DNA of 11,848 bases, from NCBI GenBank assembly GCA_030037875.1, contig JASHPV010000112.1, forward strand, positions 1 through 11,848, given 5' to 3'. This DNA is from Thermoplasmata archaeon. GTDB taxonomy: Archaea > Thermoplasmatota > Thermoplasmata > Lutacidiplasmatales > UBA184. The notes beneath the pieces are model-generated. The model was not told the DNA's origin. It was given only the letters and a program-made list of their open reading frames with translations, and searched no databases. Below are positions 6,669-11,848 of this stretch, piece after piece. Both the position numbers and the translations under genes were made by a program. Position 1 is the stretch's first letter. Each line of letters begins with the position of its first letter.

Positions 6669-7295
6669 CTACTTCGCCGTCGACGTGGCGGTCTGGCGCA
6701 AGGCGCGTTCCACATCGACGGGCGGCACGTCGAGGTGGCATTTCTCCCGGAGCACTCGCGTCACGCCGGCCGCGTCCCGTCCCTCGGGCAACGCCCGGGC
6801 CGTGAGGGCTCGCAGGTCTTCCCAGTACGTCCACGGGAACACGACCCAGACCCACCGGTCGGCGGGTACTTCCTCCGCAAAGTAATCGGGAGCGAACTTC
6901 GAGTGGGTGATGTGGAGGCAGGTGGCCGTCTCGAGGCGCGCCGGTCGTCCCTCGGCCCTCACATGGTCCGCCGCGAGCGCGAGACTTTCCCCGGTGTCGG
7001 TGATGTCGTCGACTAGGAGGACCGTCGCGGCGTCGATGGAGCCCGACAGCCGCTCCGTCAGGGCGGCGTGGCCGTCCTTCGTGGCGGTCACGCCCCAGTG
7101 CGCCGTCTGAAGCGCCAGGAGGCGCTTCACGCCCAGATGGTCGGCCACGAGACGGGCCGGTACCCACCCGCCCCGGGTCAGGCCGACGATCACCTCCGGC
7201 GTGCGGCCGGCGGCCCGGACCTTCGCCGCGAGAGTGCCGGTCCAGGCGTCGAGGTCCGCCCAGGTCGCCCGCCGGCACGCCGGGAGGTCGGTCAC
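6669..7295 (-). CDS. Archaeal-type phosphoribosyltransferase (COG2236-like)
   Basis: A 208-residue type I phosphoribosyltransferase: it uses PRPP, most likely to salvage a purine base. The PRPP loop is VLLVDDITDTGESL (92-105); VIVGLTRGGWVPARLVAD (35-52) forms the pyrophosphate loop region; HWGVTATKDGHAAL (67-79) is the flexible loop; and VVFPWTYWEDL (151-161) matches the aromatic C-terminal motif of this archaeal family. I chose the GTG at 7295: the upstream extension of the frame overlaps glutamate dehydrogenase and reads as low-complexity Arg/Ser, whereas VTDLPACRRATW begins the recognisable fold. It lies 25 bp after the dehydrogenase stop and is probably co-transcribed. No good Shine-Dalgarno is visible. 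The base specificity (hypoxanthine, guanine or xanthine) cannot be told from sequence alone. Confidence 0.87.
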   Translation of the reverse strand: MTDLPACRRATWADLDAWTGTLAAKVRAAGRTPEVIVGLTRGGWVPARLVADHLGVKRLLALQTAHWGVTATKDGHAALTERLSGSIDAATVLLVDDITDTGESLALAADHVRAEGRPARLETATCLHITHSKFAPDYFAEEVPADRWVWVVFPWTYWEDLRALTARALPEGRDAAGVTRVLREKCHLDVPPVDVERALRQTATSTAK

Positions 7296-7320
7296 GGCTC
7301 GCCGGAGGGGCCCGAATCCT

Positions 7321-8583
7321 CTACGGGAAGAACCCGCGGATCCGGAGCGCGTCGACGACGCGCTGGATCGCGACCACGTAGGCGGCCGTCCGGTTGTCGA
7401 CCTTCCGCTCCTGCGCGACCGCATGAACGCGGGCATAGGACTCGGTCATGACCTTGTTGAGCCGGTCGTTGACCTCCGCGAGCGACCACGAGTATCCCTG
7501 GATGTTCTGGGCCCACTCGAAATAGCTCACAGTAACGCCCCCGGCGTTCGCCAGGATGTCCGGAAGTACGGTGATCTTCTTCTCGAAAAACACCTTGTCC
7601 GCTTCGGGCACCGTCGGGCCGTTCGCCGCCTCCGCGACGATCTTGGCCTGGACCTTGCCGGCGTTCTTGCTCGTGAGTTGATTCTCGAGGGCGGCCGGGA
7701 TGAGCACGTCCGCCTTGAGTTCCAGGACTTCCTCGTTGGAGAGCGGCTTCGAGCCCGGGAATCCCACCACGGAGCCGGTCTTCTTCTTGTGTTCCTCGAC
7801 GCCGTGGAGGTTCAATCCGTCGGCCTTGTAGATGCCGCCCTGGGAGTCAGTGACCGCGAGGACGTTGGCCCCGAACTCGTCGTGGAGGATGTTCGCGGCG
7901 ACGCTGCCCGCGTTCCCGAAGCCCTGAACGGCAATCGAGGCCCCCTTGAGCTTGAGCCCGACATCGGGGGCCGCCTCCCGGATGACGTAGGCGCACCCGC
8001 GGCCCGTCGCCTCCCCCCGTCCCTCGCTTCCGCCGATCGCGATCGGTTTACCGGTCACGACACCGGGGACGGAGTAGCCCTTCTCTTGCGAGTACGTATC
8101 CATGATCCATGCCATCGTCTGCGAATCGGTGTAGACGTCCGGCGCCGGGATATCCATCTCCGGACCGATGAACGGGATGAGCTCGCTCCCGAACCGGCGA
8201 GTCAGCCGCTCGAGCTCGCCATGGCTCATGTGCTTCGGGTCGCAGATGACGCCGCCCTTGGCTCCTCCGTACGGGAGGTTGACGACGGCGCACTTCCAGG
8301 TCATCCAGGCGGCGAGCGCCCGGACCTCGTCCAGGGTCACCTGGGGGTGGTACCGGATTCCGCCCTTGCACGGGCCCCGGGCCATGTTGTACTGGACCCG
8401 ATACCCCGTGTAGACCCGGTAGCTGTTGTCGTCCATCCGCACCGGGAAGTTGACCGTCAGTTCGCGCTTCGGGTGCTTGAGCACCTCTCGGGTGCCGCTG
8501 TCGATCTTGAGAAGGTCGGCGACGATATCGATCTGGCGCTTGGCCGTTTCGAACGGGTTGATCACGGGACTGGATTGGGGCAT
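7321..8583 (-). CDS. gdhA: Glutamate dehydrogenase, hexameric family
   Basis: A 420-residue enzyme for the reversible NAD(P)-dependent interconversion of glutamate with 2-oxoglutarate and ammonia, the normal length for archaeal and bacterial family I hexameric enzymes. Substrate-binding GPCKGGIRYHP (70-80, Lys73), catalytic lysine in YGGAKGGV (Lys109), catalytic aspartate in DIPAPDVYTD (Asp149), EGRGEATGRG (187-196), Rossmann turn GFGNAG (221-226), ANGPT (320-324) and NAGGVTVSYFEW (346-357) are all intact. The residue after strand 2 (VTDSQG, Asp246) helps set cofactor preference but does not decide NAD against NADP here. ATG 8583 has AGGTGG six bases upstream and the family-typical N-terminus. 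It probably leads an operon with the phosphoribosyltransferase and has a palindromic promoter element 40 nt upstream. Confidence 0.97.
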   Translation of the reverse strand: MPQSSPVINPFETAKRQIDIVADLLKIDSGTREVLKHPKRELTVNFPVRMDDNSYRVYTGYRVQYNMARGPCKGGIRYHPQVTLDEVRALAAWMTWKCAVVNLPYGGAKGGVICDPKHMSHGELERLTRRFGSELIPFIGPEMDIPAPDVYTDSQTMAWIMDTYSQEKGYSVPGVVTGKPIAIGGSEGRGEATGRGCAYVIREAAPDVGLKLKGASIAVQGFGNAGSVAANILHDEFGANVLAVTDSQGGIYKADGLNLHGVEEHKKKTGSVVGFPGSKPLSNEEVLELKADVLIPAALENQLTSKNAGKVQAKIVAEAANGPTVPEADKVFFEKKITVLPDILANAGGVTVSYFEWAQNIQGYSWSLAEVNDRLNKVMTESYARVHAVAQERKVDNRTAAYVVAIQRVVDALRIRGFFP

Positions 8584-8589
8584 GCTGGG

Positions 8590-8595
8590 CCACCT
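8590..8595 (-). promoter_or_regulatory. Shine-Dalgarno of glutamate dehydrogenase
   Basis: Minus-strand AGGTGG, six bases before ATG 8583. It supports this start and a leadered transcript of about a dozen bases or more. Confidence 0.5.
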
Positions 8596-8615
8596 ACGCG
8601 ACGGGCGACATGCGG

Positions 8616-8630
8616 GGGCTATTTGAGCCC
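8616..8630. repeat. Palindromic promoter element of glutamate dehydrogenase
   Basis: GGGCT-ATTTG-AGCCC: perfect five-base arms around an A/T-rich centre, which on the coding strand reads GGGCTCAAATAGCCC. The centre (TCAAATAG, 8619-8626) is the only TATA-like sequence before the gene and lies 40 nt from the ATG. It shares 12 of 15 bases with the element before the DUF373 gene (5540-5554). A dimeric regulator binding here would block TBP; this is inference. Confidence 0.45.
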
Positions 8631-8659
8631 ACCTCGGGCCTGCGAGGGCGGCGCACGCG

Positions 8660-8673
8660 GGTTCGCGGGAACC
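8660..8673 (-). other. Short hairpin just after the ABC permease stop
   Basis: Coding-strand GGTTC-CCGC-GAACC starts four bases past the stop of the permease. It could mark the 3' end of the ABC operon, but no T-tract follows, which archaeal termination usually needs, so a terminator role is doubtful. Confidence 0.2.
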
Positions 8674-8676
8674 GGG

Positions 8677-9441
8677 CTACGGCTCTCGCCATCGGGCCAG
8701 CCGCATGGCCATCGCCGCGAACAAGAGGGTGAGCACGACCATCCCGGCGACCTCCACGGGGATCGACGAGAGCCCGGGCAGGACGGAGATCGTCGGCACC
8801 GAGAGCCCGGCGGCGTGGTCGGCGAGCTGACTCGCGAACGTGGAGGGGGAGAAGAAGGCCACCCACCGATAGTCCGCCGGAATGGCGGCGATGGGATAGA
8901 ACACGGGCGGCAGCACCGAGAGCGACGTGAAGACGACCGCGCCGATCGGCCAGATCTCCCGGAGCTGACGAAAGAACGTGGAGAGCAGGAACCCCAGGCT
9001 GGTCGACAGAAGCCAGGTCAAGAGGACCACTCCCACGAGGCCCACGACCGCGAGCGCCCCGATCGGAACGACGATCGCCAACACGAAGAGGAACAGGCCG
9101 ATTGCCGGGATGGTCCACGCGAGTTCTCCCAGAGCCATCCCGAGGATCCAGGACATCGGGCGCAGCGGACTCGTTACGAAGACCTGCTGCAGCTGCCGTT
9201 CGAGACGGAGGTACGCGCAGTCGGTCATCATCCCGTTCCCGGTGAACAGGGCCGTGAACATGATGCCGCCCGTGACCCCGTACGGCAACACCGAATGGGG
9301 CGCGACGACGTAGAGAAAGAAGAGGAAACTGAGGGGCGTAAGGAAGATCGCGATGAACAACAATGGTTGCCGGCGGAGGGCGAGGAAGCCGTAGAAGTAG
9401 CAGATCCGCCAGATGGCATTGGCCTGGGTCCTCCAGGTCAT
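8677..9441 (-). CDS. ABC-2 type transporter permease
   Basis: A 254-residue membrane protein with about six hydrophobic helices (27-46, 52-72, 98-125, 128-155, 163-185, 228-247), a short polar N-terminus with an amphipathic WRICYFYGFLALRRQP stretch (11-26), and the segment VLPPVFYPIAAIP (177-189) that matches the conserved loop before the last helix of ABC-2 permeases. Between helices 2 and 3, RLERQLQQVFVTSPLRPMSW (79-98) resembles the coupling region that contacts the ATPase. Its ATG overlaps the stop of the ATPase gene as ATGA, so the two are translated together and form one exporter, probably a dimer of each subunit. ABC-2 systems export drugs, polysaccharides or lipids; nothing here identifies the cargo. 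Confidence 0.9.
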   Translation of the reverse strand: MTWRTQANAIWRICYFYGFLALRRQPLLFIAIFLTPLSFLFFLYVVAPHSVLPYGVTGGIMFTALFTGNGMMTDCAYLRLERQLQQVFVTSPLRPMSWILGMALGELAWTIPAIGLFLFVLAIVVPIGALAVVGLVGVVLLTWLLSTSLGFLLSTFFRQLREIWPIGAVVFTSLSVLPPVFYPIAAIPADYRWVAFFSPSTFASQLADHAAGLSVPTISVLPGLSSIPVEVAGMVVLTLLFAAMAMRLARWREP

Positions 9442-10370
9442 GCCAGCGCCTCGGGGTCCTCTTCCTCAATGGCCCGGCCGACCAGGGTGAGGAACGCTTC
9501 CTCGAGCGTCACCGGACCGACGTTGATCGCTACCTTCCGTTCGAGCGAACGTCGAGTGAGCTCCTCGGCCCGGTTCCGCGTCGTGAGGAGGGTGAGCCCG
9601 CCCCGCTCGACGAACACCTCGCCGTACGCGGCCAGTTCCTCGCGGGTAAAGCCCGTGTCGAAATGGAGGCGGATCTCCTGTCGGACCTTCGACTTGAGCG
9701 CGTCCGGGGTTCCCTGGTAGAGAACATGACCGCCTTCGATGACGGCGAGCTCTTCCGAGAGCTGCTCGGCCTCGTCGAGGTAGTGGGTTGTGAGCAGCAC
9801 CGTCGAGCCCTTGCGGGCCGCGTGCCGGATCACGTCCCAGACCTGACGCCGGGCGAACGGGTCCATCCCCAGCGTGGGTTCGTCGAGAAAGAGGAACGGC
9901 GCCTCCGTCGCCAGCACCATCGCCACCAGCGTGCGCTGCTGGAGCCCGCCCGAGAGCACCATCGCGGGAATGTGTTGGTAGGGGAGGAGACCCATGTCCT
10001 CCAGCACTTCGTCGGCGCGGCTCCGGGCCGTCTCACGGGTCGCGCCTCTCACGCGCAGGTATTCCTCGACATGCTCCCGCGGGGTGAGGTGGTAGAACGG
10101 CTTCCCTTCTTGCGGGACGATCGCGATCCGCTCGCGAATCTCTCGCGCGTGTTCGACGACGTCGATTCCGAAGAGTTGAATGCTCCCCGCCGTCGGAAGG
10201 AGCAGCGCCGAGGCGATCTTGATGAACGTGGTCTTCCCCGCGCCGTTCCGTCCAAGGAACGAGAACAGCCGACCCTTCGCGATCGTCATCTCGACGCTGT
10301 CGAGGGCCCGGACGATGCCACTCGTCCCCTGGTACGTTTTCGATAACGTCCGTGCGACGAGGGCCTCCAT
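9438..10370 (-). CDS. ABC-2 type transporter ATP-binding protein
   Basis: A 310-residue ABC ATPase that powers the permease encoded just downstream. Complete motifs: Walker A GRNGAGKT (40-47), Q-loop VPQEG (85-89), signature LSGGLQQ (139-145), Walker B FLFLDEP (159-165), D-loop LGMDP (167-171) and switch histidine TTHYLDEAE (194-202, His196). The C-terminal 90 residues (about 221-310) form the extension seen in CcmA/DrrA-like ATPases of drug-export type. The frame is open far upstream, but the extension is antisense-like Arg/Pro-rich sequence within thiL; ATG 10370 starts the fold at MEALVARTLSKTYQG and has a TATA box at the right distance for a leaderless mRNA. The signature has LSGGLQQR in place of LSGGQxQR, a mild variation. 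Function as exporter ATPase is secure; the substrate is not. Confidence 0.95.
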   Translation of the reverse strand: MEALVARTLSKTYQGTSGIVRALDSVEMTIAKGRLFSFLGRNGAGKTTFIKIASALLLPTAGSIQLFGIDVVEHAREIRERIAIVPQEGKPFYHLTPREHVEEYLRVRGATRETARSRADEVLEDMGLLPYQHIPAMVLSGGLQQRTLVAMVLATEAPFLFLDEPTLGMDPFARRQVWDVIRHAARKGSTVLLTTHYLDEAEQLSEELAVIEGGHVLYQGTPDALKSKVRQEIRLHFDTGFTREELAAYGEVFVERGGLTLLTTRNRAEELTRRSLERKVAINVGPVTLEEAFLTLVGRAIEEEDPEALA

Positions 10371-10390
10371 GCGGTCGCCGAGGGTAGCGC

Positions 10391-10400
10391 GAGGATAAGG
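10391..10400 (-). promoter_or_regulatory. TATA box of the ABC transporter operon, probably leaderless
   Basis: Minus-strand CCTTATCCTC, centred 25-27 nt before the A of ATG 10370. This is the archaeal TATA-to-start-site distance, so transcription should begin at or within a base or two of the ATG. No Shine-Dalgarno lies before the ATG. The box fills the 44-bp gap behind thiL and shows that the exporter need not depend on the thiL transcript. Confidence 0.6.
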
Positions 10401-10414
10401 TCGTCGAAATTCCG

Positions 10415-11374
10415 TCAGCGCCGGTCGAAATGCCGCCATCCCGCGAGCGGGAGGGGCCGCCGCAGTCCGTCGCCTTCGAGCCAGGCACCGCGTCCCTTTT
10501 CGACGACCCCGATCACGCTCAGCCGGCAACCGATCCGCCGGAGCGTCGCGCGAACCCCGGCGAACCGAGAAGGCGCCAGGGTCGCGAACAGCTCGTAGTC
10601 CCCACCGTAGAACGCCGTGCGGAGCTGCCGAGGGAACGACCACCCGCGGCGGCGTAGCCGAGGGTGGAGCGGGAGCGTCTCCGCGCGCAGAACGATCTTG
10701 CAACGACTGGCCTCGGCCACTAAGTGGGCCGCGTCCGCGATGCCGTCCGACGTGTCGGTCATGGCGTGGACCACCGGGCCCATAACGCGTCCCTCGGCGA
10801 TTCGAGGAACCACTCGCAGCGAACCGGTGGTGTCGTTCCGATAGGCTCCGCCGAATCCGACGTACCCGGTCGTCACCACAAGGTCTCCCGGCTGGGCTCC
10901 GCTCCGGGCGGGAATCGGGCCCCGACCAATCCAACCCACGGAGACCCCCACGACGGTTCGAGTCGGGCTTGGTTTGGTGTCGCCGCCCACGACATGGCAG
11001 CCGAATCGGGCCGCCATTCGTTCCGCCCCCAGTAGGACCGATTGAGCCCAACGTGCCGGCGTGCCCCGGGGAGCCAGCAGGTCGATCAGCATGGCCGCGG
11101 GCCGGCCGCCCTTGGCCGCGATATCGCTCAGGTTCACCGCAGTGGCGGCCTGTCCGATCAGGTTCGGCGGGGTGGTGTTTCGAAAGTGAACGTTCTCAAT
11201 GAGCGCGTCGGAGGAGAGCAGCACGAACCGGCTCCGCCCGACCGGTAGTGCGGCGGCGTCATCGCCCAGCGGAAGAGGACCCCGATGGCCCGCGGGCAGG
11301 TGGGTTTGGGCCCATTGGTGGAATGAGCGTTCCGCGAGCGAGGGGAGTCGGCGACGTCGTCGCGTCGTCGGCAT
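10415..11374 (-). CDS. thiL: Thiamine-monophosphate kinase
   Basis: A 319-residue kinase of the PurM/SelD/HypE-fold superfamily that phosphorylates thiamine monophosphate to the diphosphate cofactor with ATP. Motifs in order: GDDAA (37-41), SSDALIENVHF (54-64), AVNLSDIAAKGGRPAA (79-94), GGDT (130-133), TDTSDGIADAAHL (206-218) and YGGDYELFATL (256-266). The set of Mg/ATP-binding aspartates is complete, and the ENVHF and GGDYEL segments separate ThiL from PurM and HypE. The first ten residues are Arg-rich (RRRRR at 5-9). The ATG at 11374 is three bases after the stop of the acyl-CoA dehydrogenase gene, so the two are likely co-transcribed although their pathways are unrelated; no separate promoter is evident. 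Confidence 0.95.
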   Translation of the reverse strand: MPTTRRRRRLPSLAERSFHQWAQTHLPAGHRGPLPLGDDAAALPVGRSRFVLLSSDALIENVHFRNTTPPNLIGQAATAVNLSDIAAKGGRPAAMLIDLLAPRGTPARWAQSVLLGAERMAARFGCHVVGGDTKPSPTRTVVGVSVGWIGRGPIPARSGAQPGDLVVTTGYVGFGGAYRNDTTGSLRVVPRIAEGRVMGPVVHAMTDTSDGIADAAHLVAEASRCKIVLRAETLPLHPRLRRRGWSFPRQLRTAFYGGDYELFATLAPSRFAGVRATLRRIGCRLSVIGVVEKGRGAWLEGDGLRRPLPLAGWRHFDRR

Positions 11375-11377
11375 GCG

Positions 11378-11848
11378 TCACTTATACGGCACGAACTCCT
11401 TGCCCAGAAGTTCGCGGCCCAGAATGATCCGCATGATGTTGAGGCCCCCCTCGGCTCCGACCATGTAGGACATGATGCCGCGGAAGCCCAACTCGAGGCC
11501 GACGTCCTTGGTGTACCCGGCGGCGCCGAACCACATCATCACTCGGCGGACGGTGTCGAACGCCACTTGAGGGGCCGTGAGCTTGACGCTCGCCACGACC
11601 TTGTCGACCTCCGACCGGTGAGATGGGTCCCCCTGCATCACGTAGCGGTCGATGAGCCAGGCCGCCCGTCGACACTGCCACTTGACCGCCTCGATCTGCG
11701 TGTACAGGTCCGCCATTTCGAACTGGATCCCTTCGAACTTCCCCAGCGGTTGCCCGAAGGCCCGGCGCTCCTTGATCCATCCGATGCCGGTTTCGAGCGC
11801 CCGCTCGGCCGCTCCGACACAAGCCGCCGAGACGAACGTTCGAGCCAC
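11378..11848 (-). CDS. Acyl-CoA dehydrogenase, C-terminal part (runs off right edge)
   Basis: The last 156 codons of an FAD-dependent acyl-CoA dehydrogenase, which introduces the 2,3-double bond in an acyl-CoA. The helical C-terminal domain is clear: VGAAERALETGIGWIKERRA (11-30 of the visible part), FGQPLGKFEGIQFEMADL (31-48), and a late FGAAGYTKDVGLE (107-119). The usual catalytic block RD...YEGT.xIQR is changed to RGIMSYMVGAEGGLNIMR (123-140): the Glu of AEGG (133) is the probable base, but it sits one residue further from GYTKD than in medium-chain enzymes, and Arg-Asp is Arg-Gly. It ends LLGKEFVPYK. The start lies outside the window; the Val at the edge is internal. The acyl substrate cannot be named. 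thiL follows after three bases. Confidence 0.9.
   Translation of the reverse strand: MARTFVSAACVGAAERALETGIGWIKERRAFGQPLGKFEGIQFEMADLYTQIEAVKWQCRRAAWLIDRYVMQGDPSHRSEVDKVVASVKLTAPQVAFDTVRRVMMWFGAAGYTKDVGLELGFRGIMSYMVGAEGGLNIMRIILGRELLGKEFVPYK

Noticed and set aside
7296..7436. Upstream extension of the phosphoribosyltransferase frame
   Set aside because: It overlaps the 3' end of glutamate dehydrogenase and reads as Arg/Ser-rich sequence without similarity to the family.
7201..9720. An 839-codon open frame on the plus strand, antisense to glutamate dehydrogenase, the permease and part of the ATPase
   Set aside because: It is opposite three well-defined genes, has Arg/Gly/Asp/His-rich composition with low-complexity stretches and no recognisable fold. 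Long open antisense frames are expected in GC-rich coding DNA.
10371..11051. Upstream extension of the ABC ATPase frame into thiL
   Set aside because: Arg/Pro/Gly-rich, antisense-type composition overlapping thiL in another frame; the ABC fold begins at ATG 10370 next to a well-placed TATA box.
11382..11390. TATA-like sequence (minus-strand CCGTATAAG) just before thiL
   Set aside because: It encodes the last residues of the acyl-CoA dehydrogenase and is only about 11 nt from the thiL ATG, too close to direct transcription of that start.
1..11848. tRNA or rRNA genes, CRISPR repeats, insertion sequences, integration sites
   Set aside because: The gaps are all under 150 bp, and I saw no cloverleaf-like, direct-repeat-array or transposase signature in any frame.

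Overview
The window looks like a chromosome segment from a GC-rich archaeon (roughly two-thirds G+C by eye). The evidence is an archaeal/eukaryal-type prolyl-tRNA synthetase with a C-terminal Cys4 zinc site, a DUF373 membrane protein (a family known almost only from archaea), and start sites that often lack a Shine-Dalgarno but have a TATA-like box 26-35 nt upstream. A menaquinone-type UbiE/MenG methyltransferase, an acyl-CoA dehydrogenase, hexameric-type glutamate dehydrogenase and thiamine-phosphate kinase suggest an uncultivated member of the Thermoplasmatota or a relative. That placement is inference, not proof. No mobile element, CRISPR array, rRNA or tRNA is visible.

Layout. 1-3598 (all minus): the N-terminus of a PLP aminotransferase cut by the window edge, preceded by a two-gene operon in which a large STAND-type ATPase with a C-terminal TPR array overlaps a UbiE-like methyltransferase by four bases. 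3599-3740: a divergent intergenic region holding three short perfect inverted repeats. 3741-3983 (plus): a small two-helix membrane protein. 4002-5429 (minus): prolyl-tRNA synthetase, divergent from the DUF373 protein (5577-6662, plus). 6669-8583 (minus): glutamate dehydrogenase followed by a phosphoribosyltransferase, converging on DUF373 with only 6 bp between stop codons. 8677-10370 (minus): an ABC-2 export system, ATPase then permease, with an ATGA overlap and a probable leaderless promoter. 10415-11848 (minus): thiamine-monophosphate kinase just downstream of an acyl-CoA dehydrogenase that runs off the right edge.

Most genes are ordinary housekeeping or metabolic genes, densely packed (largest gap 147 bp), with no frameshift or remnant gene seen. 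I did not find a convincing new multi-gene system. The best leads are the STAND-TPR/methyltransferase pair with its palindrome-rich upstream region, and a 15-nt palindrome, GGGCTA-N4-GCCC-like (12 of 15 bases shared), found at the TATA position of both the DUF373 and glutamate dehydrogenase genes.
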